A stretch of DNA of 5,041 nucleotides from Methanocorpusculaceae archaeon UBA425. GTDB lineage: Archaea; Halobacteriota; Methanomicrobia; Methanomicrobiales; Methanocorpusculaceae. Positions 1-4,835 of the stretch are shown piece by piece; the stretch's first letter is position 1; every line of letters begins with the position of its first letter. The stretch lies in contig DAWV01000022.1 in NCBI GenBank assembly GCA_002506085.1, positions 605-5,645 on the forward strand. The letters are read 5' to 3'. A model generated the notes under the pieces. It saw only the letters and a program-made list of their open reading frames with translations. It did not search any database and had not been told where the DNA came from. The translations under genes and the position numbers were made by a program.

Positions 1-300
1 TACATCCGGAAATCCATACAGAACCCCATCCACGAAATCGAAGTACATCCGGAAATCCATACAAAACCCCATTAACGAAACCGAAGTACATCCGGAAATC
101 CATACAAAATCCCATAAACGAAATCGAAGTACATCCGGAAATCCATCCTGAATCCCATACACGAAACCGAAGTACATCCGGAAATCCATACAGAATCCCA
201 TACACAAAATCGAAGTACATCCGGAAATCCATACAGAATCCCATCCACGAAACCGAAGTACATCCGGAAATCCATACAGAACCCCATAAACGAAATCGGA
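1..300. repeat. 43-bp tandem repeat array, seven copies, open at left edge
   Basis: Seven contiguous copies of a 43-bp unit start at 1, 44, 87, 130, 173, 216 and 259; the last one decays at about 300. Each unit opens with the nearly invariant TACATCCGGAAATCCATAC, continues with a variable stretch of the form ARAAYCCCATNNAC, and closes with GAAAYCGAAG. The plus strand is A/C-rich (first unit 17 A, 14 C, 6 G, 6 T). The first base of the window is already the first base of a unit, so the array probably continues leftward. There are no unique spacers, so it is not a CRISPR. Because 43 is not a multiple of three, a protein repeat is not expected. Function is unknown; a minisatellite, a protein-binding array or a repeat within an RNA are all possible. 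Confidence 0.97.
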
Positions 301-337
301 ATTTTTTCATCCGTATGATGCCATCGTACACCCGCCA

Positions 338-347
338 TTATTTTTAA
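338..347 (+). promoter_or_regulatory. Candidate TATA box for the fdhD-like gene
   Basis: TTATTTTTAA is centred about 31 bases before the fdhD-like ATG. This spacing suits an archaeal TATA box with a very short or absent leader, and no Shine-Dalgarno is visible before that ATG. The BRE element is not convincing. This is sequence inference only. Confidence 0.35.
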
Positions 348-373
348 TTGCCAATCCAATATGGTATCACACA

Positions 374-1006
374 ATGACAGCATTTCGAAATGGTCTACTG
401 GATGAGCAGCCAATCTCCCTCACGGTAAACGGCCGCGGTCTCGTAACCGTAATGATGCTCAAAGAAATGACCGGAGAGTTTGCCGCCGGGTATCTCACAA
501 CCGAAGGAATCGTCCCGTATGCCGAAATAGAATCAGTAATGCAGAATGATGCCGGTGTGAGCGTTCTAACAAAAAACCCGTTTAAGGTTCTCCTCCCGAA
601 GAAAAGTGTAATATCCGGATGCGGCGGCACCGCGTCCTATCTGGACCCGGAAAAGCTGCCCGTTCTTGAAAAGAGCATCCCGGTACCACCGGAAATCTGC
701 TCGCTCGATTTTCGCGGGGATATAATCAGAGCCGGCGGATTCGGGGCAAAGGTATTGAAAAACGGAAAAATCGCCGCATCTGCAGAAGACATAGGACAGT
801 ATACCGCCTTGGACAAGGTCGTCGGCAGACTGCTCATGGACAATATTCCCCCGGAAGAGACCGCAATTCTCATTTCCGGGAAAATCACGGCAGACCTGGT
901 GCGAAAATGCCTGCATGCAAAAATATCTGTTCTCGCATCGAAATATCCCCCGACCTCACTCGCATATGACGCCGCGAAAAACGGGAAACTCACGCTGGTC
1001 TATTAA
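374..1006 (+). CDS. fdhD: Divergent FdhD-family protein (Mo/W-enzyme sulfur-transfer accessory protein)
   Basis: This 210-residue protein matches the FdhD family from end to end. Visible landmarks are PISLTVNG (13-20), FAAGYLTTEGIV (36-47, the family's LA-GFL-TEGI block), SGCGG (81-85), AGGFGAK (120-126), AEDIGQYTALDKVVG (137-151), ISGKITADLV (167-176) and the C-terminal KLTLVY. Known FdhD proteins carry sulfur from a cysteine desulfurase to the Mo/W-bis-pterin cofactor of formate dehydrogenase in the cytoplasm. Here the usual CxxC is CGGT, so only Cys83 remains. The His of the TG-TH block is replaced, and GRH in the EDVGRH-ALDK block is GQY. At 210 residues it is much shorter than E. coli FdhD (about 277). 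ATG 374 is the only reasonable start: upstream in-frame codons offer none, and the family's N-terminal block begins right after it. Family assignment is firm; catalytic activity is uncertain, and a specialised or non-sulfurating paralogue is possible. The mop gene follows 97 bases later. Confidence 0.92.
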   Translation: MTAFRNGLLDEQPISLTVNGRGLVTVMMLKEMTGEFAAGYLTTEGIVPYAEIESVMQNDAGVSVLTKNPFKVLLPKKSVISGCGGTASYLDPEKLPVLEKSIPVPPEICSLDFRGDIIRAGGFGAKVLKNGKIAASAEDIGQYTALDKVVGRLLMDNIPPEETAILISGKITADLVRKCLHAKISVLASKYPPTSLAYDAAKNGKLTLVY

Positions 1007-1020
1007 ATTTATCGATATCC

Positions 1021-1046
1021 CCGGGAAAATGCTGAAAATTCCCCGG
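1021..1046. promoter_or_regulatory. Imperfect G+C inverted repeat between fdhD-like gene and mop
   Basis: CCGGGAA (1021-1027) pairs with TTCCCCGG (1039-1046), giving seven base pairs with one bulged C and an 11-base loop. It lies just upstream of the mop TATA-like box, so it could be an operator or the 3' hairpin of the fdhD-like transcript. No T-run follows, which makes a classical terminator less likely. A similar CCCGGG inverted repeat lies upstream of wtpB (2714-2732). Confidence 0.4.
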
Positions 1047-1061
1047 AATCATGCCGCAATC

Positions 1062-1071
1062 TAAATATTTA
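1062..1071 (+). promoter_or_regulatory. Candidate TATA box for mop
   Basis: TAAATATTTA is a strong A/T decamer centred about 37 bases before the mop ATG. It predicts transcription starting near 1092 and a leader of roughly 12 bases. No Shine-Dalgarno is visible. It supports mop having its own promoter rather than depending on the fdhD-like gene. Confidence 0.5.
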
Positions 1072-1103
1072 TCCCGCACAGAAACAATGCTTAACAGATA
1101 ACC

Positions 1104-1313
1104 ATGAAACTCAGTGCAAGAAACCAGATTAAAGGGAAAGTCGTCAAAGTAACACCCGGAGTTGTAAACAGCGAAGTCATCATCGAGATTGCCGGGGGTC
1201 AGCAGATTGTCTCCATCATCACGAAAACATCTGCCGAATCCCTGAATCTCGCCGTAGGGAAACCGGTCTACGCAGTCATCAAATCAAGCGAAGTGATGAT
1301 TGCAATCGATTAA
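1104..1313 (+). CDS. mop: Molbindin: single TOBE-domain molybdate/tungstate-binding protein
   Basis: The 69-residue protein is a complete single Mop domain. It begins SARNQIKGKVVKVTPGVVNS (4-23), continues with a beta-strand and GG turn (EVIIEIAGGQQ, 24-34) and IITKTSAESL (38-47), and ends VYAVIKSSEVMIAID (55-69). SARNQ-KG near the N-terminus and IK-SEVM near the C-terminus are the hallmark oxyanion-contacting segments of Clostridium-type Mop and of the C-terminal domains of ModE and ModC. Known family members form hexamers that bind several molybdate or tungstate ions at subunit interfaces, acting as a cytoplasmic store or buffer. The length is the family norm, so nothing is missing. It stands alone, with its own TATA-like box and a hairpin plus T-run downstream. 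There is no helix-turn-helix, so it is not itself a ModE-type regulator. Whether it prefers Mo or W cannot be read from the sequence. Confidence 0.95.
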   Translation: MKLSARNQIKGKVVKVTPGVVNSEVIIEIAGGQQIVSIITKTSAESLNLAVGKPVYAVIKSSEVMIAID

Positions 1314-1324
1314 TACCCGAATCC

Positions 1325-1353
1325 TGCCGTTTCGGCAAACCTCCTCTCTTTTT
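1325..1353 (+). terminator. Hairpin plus T-run terminator after mop
   Basis: TGCCG (1325-1329) and CGGCA (1333-1337) form a perfect 5-bp stem around a TTT loop. A pyrimidine-rich stretch ending in five T (1349-1353) follows. It lies 12 bases after the mop stop and in the 59-bp gap to the convergent mgtE-type gene, so it probably ends mop transcription. On the minus strand there is no T-run, so it would not serve the convergent gene equally well. Confidence 0.5.
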
Positions 1354-1372
1354 CGGTTCACTTGCCCTGTTC

Positions 1373-2593
1373 CTACACGAACAAAACCGCCATAACGAGA
1401 ATCAGAATCGTTGCACCAACCAGATCAATCGAACTCGTCATAACCGGCACCCCGAAATTATCCGGATCATACCCCATACGATAGGTAAGAACCGCGGTAT
1501 AATACCCCAGCAGATTCAGCACTGTAACAACAAGCAGACCCGCAATCACCGACAGAAGAATCATCGGAACAAGCCCTGACGTTGTGATTCCGCAGAGAAC
1601 CGCCGCATAATGCGAAAGAAAACCCATCAGCGGAAGAATCAGAACTGCATACAGATAATTCTCCCCGAAATGTTTCCACACAAGACTCTGGGGAATGATT
1701 TTTGAATCAACGAGACCCATATGCATCTCGGTCCCTATCCGGGATGTAAGAATCCCCCCGATAGACCCGCAGCCGTTCATAAACGGCGATATCAGAATCA
1801 AAACCGCGGCTGAGGCAATGAGACCGTCCAGATTATTCGTGTACAAAACTCCTGCAACGATTCCGAGAAGACACAGCGGAACGAGGAGCGGAATACCCTC
1901 ACGTAAAATATCCTTCATCTTCTTAGTCGCCCCCCTCATCGAAAGAAGCGCCCAGAGAATCATCACGAGAACAATCAGACCGAGCACTATTTTTCCGGGT
2001 AATGGAAGCTGCATTACGAGAATCGCGATTACAACGAGGAATGGAAGCGTAACGATATCGCCGAAGGTCGTCACGACCGGAGCCCCGACCATGTCAAGAT
2101 TCCATCTCTTCCGGTAACAGACAATCGAAATGAAAATGCCGACCGCTGTAACCACGAGTCCGGCGAGAGTTCCCGAGATAACCGAGATTATTATCATCTC
2201 CAGGATGCCGATGACCTCGGTCCCGGTAATCAGGCAGATAATTTTCCCGAAAATCGCCAGGATCACCGATATGATGACCGTCAGGATAATGGACGAACGG
2301 AGATTATCACCAAGCTCGGTCTCACGCCCGAACTTCGTCTCGAATGCTCCAAGGTGCATGGAAGAGGATAATCGCGATGTCAGAATTCCGGCAATAGCTC
2401 CCCGCATGTTTATCGACGGGGTAACAAGTACCATAAGTCCGGGGATAAGAATCAGAACAGCGCTTACAGACCCAAGATAAATTCCCGCGATAAAAGACAG
2501 GCTGACACTAATTAATAGTGTCAAAAGACCGGTGAAGAATTCCCCGTGCCCGCGAAGGGGGCAACCCGACGTCTCTCCTATCACCAATTTCAT
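1373..2593 (-). CDS. MgtE/SLC41-type divalent cation transporter, two-repeat form
   Basis: The 406-residue membrane protein consists of two tandem copies of the MgtE transmembrane domain. Repeat 1 carries PSINMRGAIAGILTSRLSSS (59-78) and later LDMVGAPVVTTFGDIVTLP (166-184). Repeat 2 carries SPFMNGCGSIGGILTSRIG (269-287) and DPDNFGVPVMTSSIDLVGA (376-394). Asp179 and Asp390 sit where the ion-selective Asp of MgtE helix 5 would fall in each half. Hydrophobic segments fill almost the whole chain. The bacterial N-terminal helical domain and CBS pair are absent, so the layout resembles eukaryotic SLC41 and other archaeal two-domain relatives. The likely role is uptake or flux of Mg2+ or a similar cation across the cytoplasmic membrane; the exact ion is unknown. 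The start is set by a clear Shine-Dalgarno six bases upstream. It is convergent with mop and divergent from wtpBC, so it is probably an independent transcript. Confidence 0.92.
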   Translation of the reverse strand: MKLVIGETSGCPLRGHGEFFTGLLTLLISVSLSFIAGIYLGSVSAVLILIPGLMVLVTPSINMRGAIAGILTSRLSSSMHLGAFETKFGRETELGDNLRSSIILTVIISVILAIFGKIICLITGTEVIGILEMIIISVISGTLAGLVVTAVGIFISIVCYRKRWNLDMVGAPVVTTFGDIVTLPFLVVIAILVMQLPLPGKIVLGLIVLVMILWALLSMRGATKKMKDILREGIPLLVPLCLLGIVAGVLYTNNLDGLIASAAVLILISPFMNGCGSIGGILTSRIGTEMHMGLVDSKIIPQSLVWKHFGENYLYAVLILPLMGFLSHYAAVLCGITTSGLVPMILLSVIAGLLVVTVLNLLGYYTAVLTYRMGYDPDNFGVPVMTSSIDLVGATILILVMAVLFV

Positions 2594-2599
2594 CAGGGG

Positions 2600-2610
2600 T
2601 CACCTCTTCC
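2600..2610 (-). promoter_or_regulatory. Shine-Dalgarno of the mgtE-type gene
   Basis: Read on the minus strand the sequence is GGAAGAGGTGA, ending six bases before the ATG. It fixes the start of the transporter gene. It also implies a leadered transcript, in contrast to the fdhD-like, mop and wtpB starts, where no such site is seen. Confidence 0.8.
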
Positions 2611-2713
2611 AAGCACATAATACTATATTCATTAGTTCTTGCTACGTATGAAGGCTTTGCACCCGGTTTATCCGGTCGGGAATACGTATCGTTCATGGTA
2701 TGACTGCGGAGAA

Positions 2714-2732
2714 TCCCGGGCAATTCCCGGGA
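2714..2732. promoter_or_regulatory. Perfect inverted repeat in the divergent mgtE-type/wtpB intergenic region
   Basis: TCCCGGG (2714-2720) and CCCGGGA (2726-2732) form a perfect 7-bp inverted repeat with a 5-base loop CAATT. Each CCCGGG is itself palindromic. It lies about 20 bases upstream of the wtpB TATA-like box, a plausible place for an operator. The rest of this 191-bp gap (2594-2784) shows no gene. No regulator is known for it, so the role is inference. Confidence 0.45.
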
Positions 2733-2752
2733 ACGGGGAGACTCAGTCAAAG

Positions 2753-2763
2753 TATTAACATAT
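2753..2763 (+). promoter_or_regulatory. Candidate TATA box for wtpBC
   Basis: TATTAACATAT is centred about 27 bases before the wtpB ATG, the spacing expected for a leaderless archaeal transcript. No Shine-Dalgarno precedes that ATG, which fits. The same A/T patch could also contribute to minus-strand initiation. Confidence 0.45.
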
Positions 2764-2784
2764 CCTAGAGCTAACATGTAGACA

Positions 2785-3594
2785 ATGGCAAAAAAGCTGA
2801 GGATGAACAGTTTTCTTTTCTGTTGTGCCCTTCTTGGAGCACTGCCTGTTGGTCTGATTCTGCTTGCTTTACTGAACATCACTCTCGGTCAGTTGTCGGA
2901 CCCGGAATTCTTATGGCTGGTCGCGACAGAATCCGAGGTGGTGGGCACGATCCTTCTGACATTTTTCGCGGGACTCTGCGCCGTTATCATTCTCCTGATT
3001 GTCGGAACACCTCTTGCCTATCTTCTGGCACGGTCCGCGACAAAGACCGCGAAGGTTATCGGAACGATTATCGATCTGCCTGTCATGCTCCCGCACACGA
3101 TTGCCGGAATCCTTGTGTATCTCCTGTTTATGCCGAACGGCTGGCTGGGCGCTCCTTTTTCTGCAATCGGCATTACCTTTCAGGATGCGTTTTTCGGGAT
3201 TGTTGCCGCGATGCTTTTTGTCGCCACTCCGTTTTATGTGACCACGGTTCAGGAAGGTTTTGGAAAAGTGCCGGTCCATCTGGAAAATGCGGCACGGACA
3301 CTTGGGGCGTCCCCTTTTACGGTTTTTCGAACAGTCACCCTGCCGATGACGCTCCGCCATATTTCGAGCGGCTCGGTTCTTGCATGGGGTCGGAGCATCA
3401 GCGAATTTTCCGCGGTCATTATGATTGCCTACTATCCAATGGTAATCTCGACGCTTATCTATAACCGGTTCATGACAGGGGGTCTTAAGGAAAGCAGTGC
3501 GGTTGCTTTTACGATGATTCTCGCATGTCTGCTGATTTTCGGCATTCTCCGGTTCATCGCCGGAAGAATCGGAGGCGCCTATGATAGAGTTTGA
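2785..3594 (+). CDS. wtpB: Tungstate/molybdate ABC transporter permease WtpB (ModB family)
   Basis: The 269-residue protein is an integral membrane permease of the binding-protein-dependent type. Hydrophobic spans are seen at about 10-31, 53-82, 95-116, 134-156, 196-225 and 239-260. The cytoplasmic EAA loop that docks on the ATPase is at 166-196 (ENAARTLGASPF...LPMTLRHISSG), followed by WGRSISEFSAV (201-211) and IAYYPMVISTLIYNRF (214-229), which resemble archaeal WtpB/ModB more than sulfate permeases. It would form a dimeric channel for tungstate or molybdate with two WtpC subunits. ATG 2785 is chosen because an appropriately spaced TATA-like box precedes it; ATG 2803 is an in-frame alternative. 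The gene overlaps wtpC by 14 bases, so the two are cotranscribed. A binding-protein gene (wtpA) would usually precede it but is not in this window. Sequence does not separate W from Mo. Confidence 0.94.
   Translation: MAKKLRMNSFLFCCALLGALPVGLILLALLNITLGQLSDPEFLWLVATESEVVGTILLTFFAGLCAVIILLIVGTPLAYLLARSATKTAKVIGTIIDLPVMLPHTIAGILVYLLFMPNGWLGAPFSAIGITFQDAFFGIVAAMLFVATPFYVTTVQEGFGKVPVHLENAARTLGASPFTVFRTVTLPMTLRHISSGSVLAWGRSISEFSAVIMIAYYPMVISTLIYNRFMTGGLKESSAVAFTMILACLLIFGILRFIAGRIGGAYDRV
3571..3575 (+). promoter_or_regulatory. Shine-Dalgarno of wtpC inside the end of wtpB
   Basis: GGAGG lies five bases before the wtpC ATG, within the last codons of wtpB. It fixes the wtpC start at 3581, giving a 14-base overlap with wtpB, and suggests reinitiation or coupled translation of the two subunits. 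Confidence 0.85.
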
Positions 3595-4537
3595 GGATGT
3601 TTCCCTTTCGCTCGGGAATTTCTCTCTGAAGAACTGTTCGTTGTCGATTGGGACGGGCGAGTATTTTGTGATTATGGGGCCGTCGGGCGCGGGAAAAACG
3701 ATTCTTCTTGAGCTTATCGCAGGTCTGCATGATCCGGACACAGGTGTAATACGGATTAACGGTTCGGATGCTGCAGAAATTCCGGTCGAGAAACGCGGGA
3801 TTGCGATAGTCTATCAGGATTATGCTCTTTTCCCTCATATGACGGTTGAGGCGAATATCTGTTACGGGATGCAGAGGAGACATATTCCCCGGGATGAACA
3901 GATGAGGCGATGCAGAGAGCTTGGCGGTTCGTTTGGCATCGCCCATCTGCTGAAGAGAAAACCGCTCACGCTTTCCGGAGGAGAAGCCCAGAGAGCGGCG
4001 CTTTGCCGGGCTCTCGCGGTGAAACCGTCGATTCTCCTTCTTGACGAGCCATACTCGGCTCTCGATAATGAATCACGAAAATCCTGTATTGCCGATCTGA
4101 AAAAACTGCATAAAGAAGGACTTACGGTTGTTCATGTGACCCATTCTCTTGAAGAGGCAAAATCCCTGGCAATGCGGGTTGCGATTGTCCGTGACGGGAG
4201 GATTGTTGTGACAGGGGCCGCGGAGGAGGTTTTCACGCAGCCGAAGGATGAGGCGACTGCCCGGTTCCTTGGTTTTGAGAACATTTTCCGCGGGGATGTC
4301 ATCGGACGGAGGGGGAGGGTCTGTATACGAAGTGAGGATATTCTTCTTCATCAGGAGGAGAGTGAAAACAGTTTTCCGGGGAACGTTCTTTCTGCAGATA
4401 TACAGGGAGCCCTGAGAATCTGCAAGGTTGATATAGGGGAGGTTCTGACGGTTACCCTTGGAAAAAGAGAGGGGGATTATCTGGCAGGTTCACGGGTTTT
4501 TGTGGAGATTCCGGATTCTGCTGTGCATATGATTTAA
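3581..4537 (+). CDS. wtpC: Tungstate/molybdate ABC transporter ATP-binding protein WtpC (ModC family)
   Basis: The 318-residue cytoplasmic ATPase powers the WtpB channel. All nucleotide-binding motifs are intact: Walker A GPSGAGKT (33-40), Q-loop Gln79 in VYQDYALFPH, signature LSGGEAQRAA (131-140), Walker B ILLLDEP (151-157) and the H-loop His188 in VTHSLEEA. After about residue 232 a C-terminal regulatory part follows: ENIFRGDV (233-240), VCIRSEDILL (247-256), then a beta-rich TOBE-like stretch ending SAVHMI (313-318). In ModC proteins such C-terminal domains bind the oxyanion and inhibit transport (trans-inhibition), but many carry two Mop-like domains in about 350 residues. Here only about 86 residues remain, room for one TOBE unit. 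The 14-base overlap with wtpB and the strong Shine-Dalgarno show a shared operon. Substrate (W or Mo) is not decided by the sequence. Confidence 0.95.
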   Translation: MIEFEDVSLSLGNFSLKNCSLSIGTGEYFVIMGPSGAGKTILLELIAGLHDPDTGVIRINGSDAAEIPVEKRGIAIVYQDYALFPHMTVEANICYGMQRRHIPRDEQMRRCRELGGSFGIAHLLKRKPLTLSGGEAQRAALCRALAVKPSILLLDEPYSALDNESRKSCIADLKKLHKEGLTVVHVTHSLEEAKSLAMRVAIVRDGRIVVTGAAEEVFTQPKDEATARFLGFENIFRGDVIGRRGRVCIRSEDILLHQEESENSFPGNVLSADIQGALRICKVDIGEVLTVTLGKREGDYLAGSRVFVEIPDSAVHMI

Positions 4538-4538
4538 G

Positions 4539-4581
4539 ATTTTACGATACTTTTTCCGGGGACCGCCCGGCTCCTGTCCCC
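4539..4581 (+). terminator. Candidate terminator of wtpBC
   Basis: Two T-rich runs (TTTT at 4540-4543 within GATTTTACG, and TTTTT at 4551-4555) come directly after the wtpC stop, the U-run type of signal seen in Euryarchaeota. A 6-bp stem, GGGGAC (4558-4563) with GTCCCC (4576-4581), follows with a 12-base loop. The order is T-run then hairpin, so this is not a bacterial intrinsic terminator; the hairpin may instead protect the 3' end. Confidence 0.4.
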
Positions 4582-4587
4582 CCCATC

Positions 4588-4632
4588 GAACCGCAAACCT
4601 TTGGTTTGCTCTCCGACTCGCTTCGCTCACTT
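4588..4632. repeat. Hairpin repeat module, copy 1
   Basis: The module begins GAACC. It then forms a perfect 7-bp stem, GCAAACC (4593-4599) with GGTTTGC (4603-4609), around a TTT loop, followed by TCTCCGACTCG and then CTTCGCTCACTTG. A related module lies exactly 120 bases downstream (4708-4759). The stem and the shared tail suggest a dispersed non-coding element; function is unknown. Confidence 0.8.
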
Positions 4633-4675
4633 GAATTGGCGCAAATATCTACAAATTTTAAAAATAAAGGAGTTT

Positions 4676-4710
4676 GCTGTGTGTGGAACTATGAGAAATC
4701 CTGCCGTGAA
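4676..4710. repeat. Short direct repeat, copy 1 (pairs with 4778-4811)
   Basis: The core GTGTGGAA (4681-4688), two variable bases, then ATGAGAA (4691-4697), CC and CCG..GAA recurs 102 bases downstream at 4783-4811. The copies differ by scattered substitutions and a one-base indel. This copy runs directly into the second hairpin module. Confidence 0.7.
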
Positions 4711-4759
4711 CCGCAAATCAAAGATTTGCTCTCCGACTCGGGCTTTTAGCCCTCGCTTG
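4708..4759. repeat. Hairpin repeat module, copy 2, with an extra hairpin
   Basis: This copy also begins GAACC. Its stem is GCAAATC (4713-4719) with GATTTGC (4723-4729) around an AAA loop, followed by the same TCTCCGACTCG. Compared with copy 1 the stem differs by a C-to-T and a matching G-to-A change, so pairing is kept. After the shared tail a second perfect stem, GGGCT (4740-4744) with AGCCC (4748-4752) around TTT, replaces the short CTTCG of copy 1 before a common CTC-CTTG ending. Confidence 0.8.
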
Positions 4760-4777
4760 TATTTCAGGAGGAGGAAA

Positions 4778-4811
4778 GTTGGGTGTGGAAGCATGAGAAT
4801 TCCACCGCGAA
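4778..4811. repeat. Short direct repeat, copy 2
   Basis: GTGTGGAA (4783-4790), two variable bases, ATGAGAA (4793-4799), then TTCC, ACCG and CGAA mirror copy 1 at 4681-4710, one base shorter. It runs into the CGCGAAT triplet where copy 1 runs into the hairpin module, so the repeats are assembled like a mosaic. Confidence 0.7.
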
Positions 4812-4835
4812 TAATCGCGAATCTACGCGAATCGC
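4806..4835. repeat. Three CGCGAAT iterations at exact 10-bp spacing
   Basis: CGCGAAT begins at 4806, 4816 and 4826, so three 10-mers are phased at about one helical turn. The first and second together also form a 5-bp hairpin, CGCGA (4806-4810) with TCGCG (4815-4819), around ATAA. The phasing could suit side-by-side protein binding; that is inference. Confidence 0.8.

Noticed and set aside
1..300. CRISPR array
   Set aside because: The 43-bp units are contiguous, and the variable part is similar from copy to copy; there are no unique spacers and no cas genes in the window.
1695..2480. Two plus-strand ORFs opposite the mgtE-type gene
   Set aside because: They are antisense shadows rich in Ile, Arg and Thr, created by the hydrophobic codons of the transporter on the other strand.
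1373..2593. Permease of an oxyanion transporter
   Set aside because: There is no EAA loop and no ABC permease pattern; the paired G-P-V-TT--D motifs and SR-G/S-E/S-MH segments fit the MgtE/SLC41 domain twice.
2594..2784. Riboswitch (Mg2+ or molybdenum cofactor type) between the divergent genes
   Set aside because: Apart from the CCCGGG inverted repeat no multi-stem conserved architecture could be recognised, and wtpB appears to be leaderless.
2508..2882. 124-residue minus-strand ORF spanning the divergent intergenic region
   Set aside because: It overlaps the start of wtpB and of the mgtE-type gene in another frame, includes the latter's Shine-Dalgarno as codons, and shows no recognisable domain.
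2911..3741. 276-residue minus-strand ORF opposite wtpB/wtpC
   Set aside because: It is antisense to two strongly supported genes, has low-complexity charged composition rich in Arg, Asn and Lys, and resembles no family.
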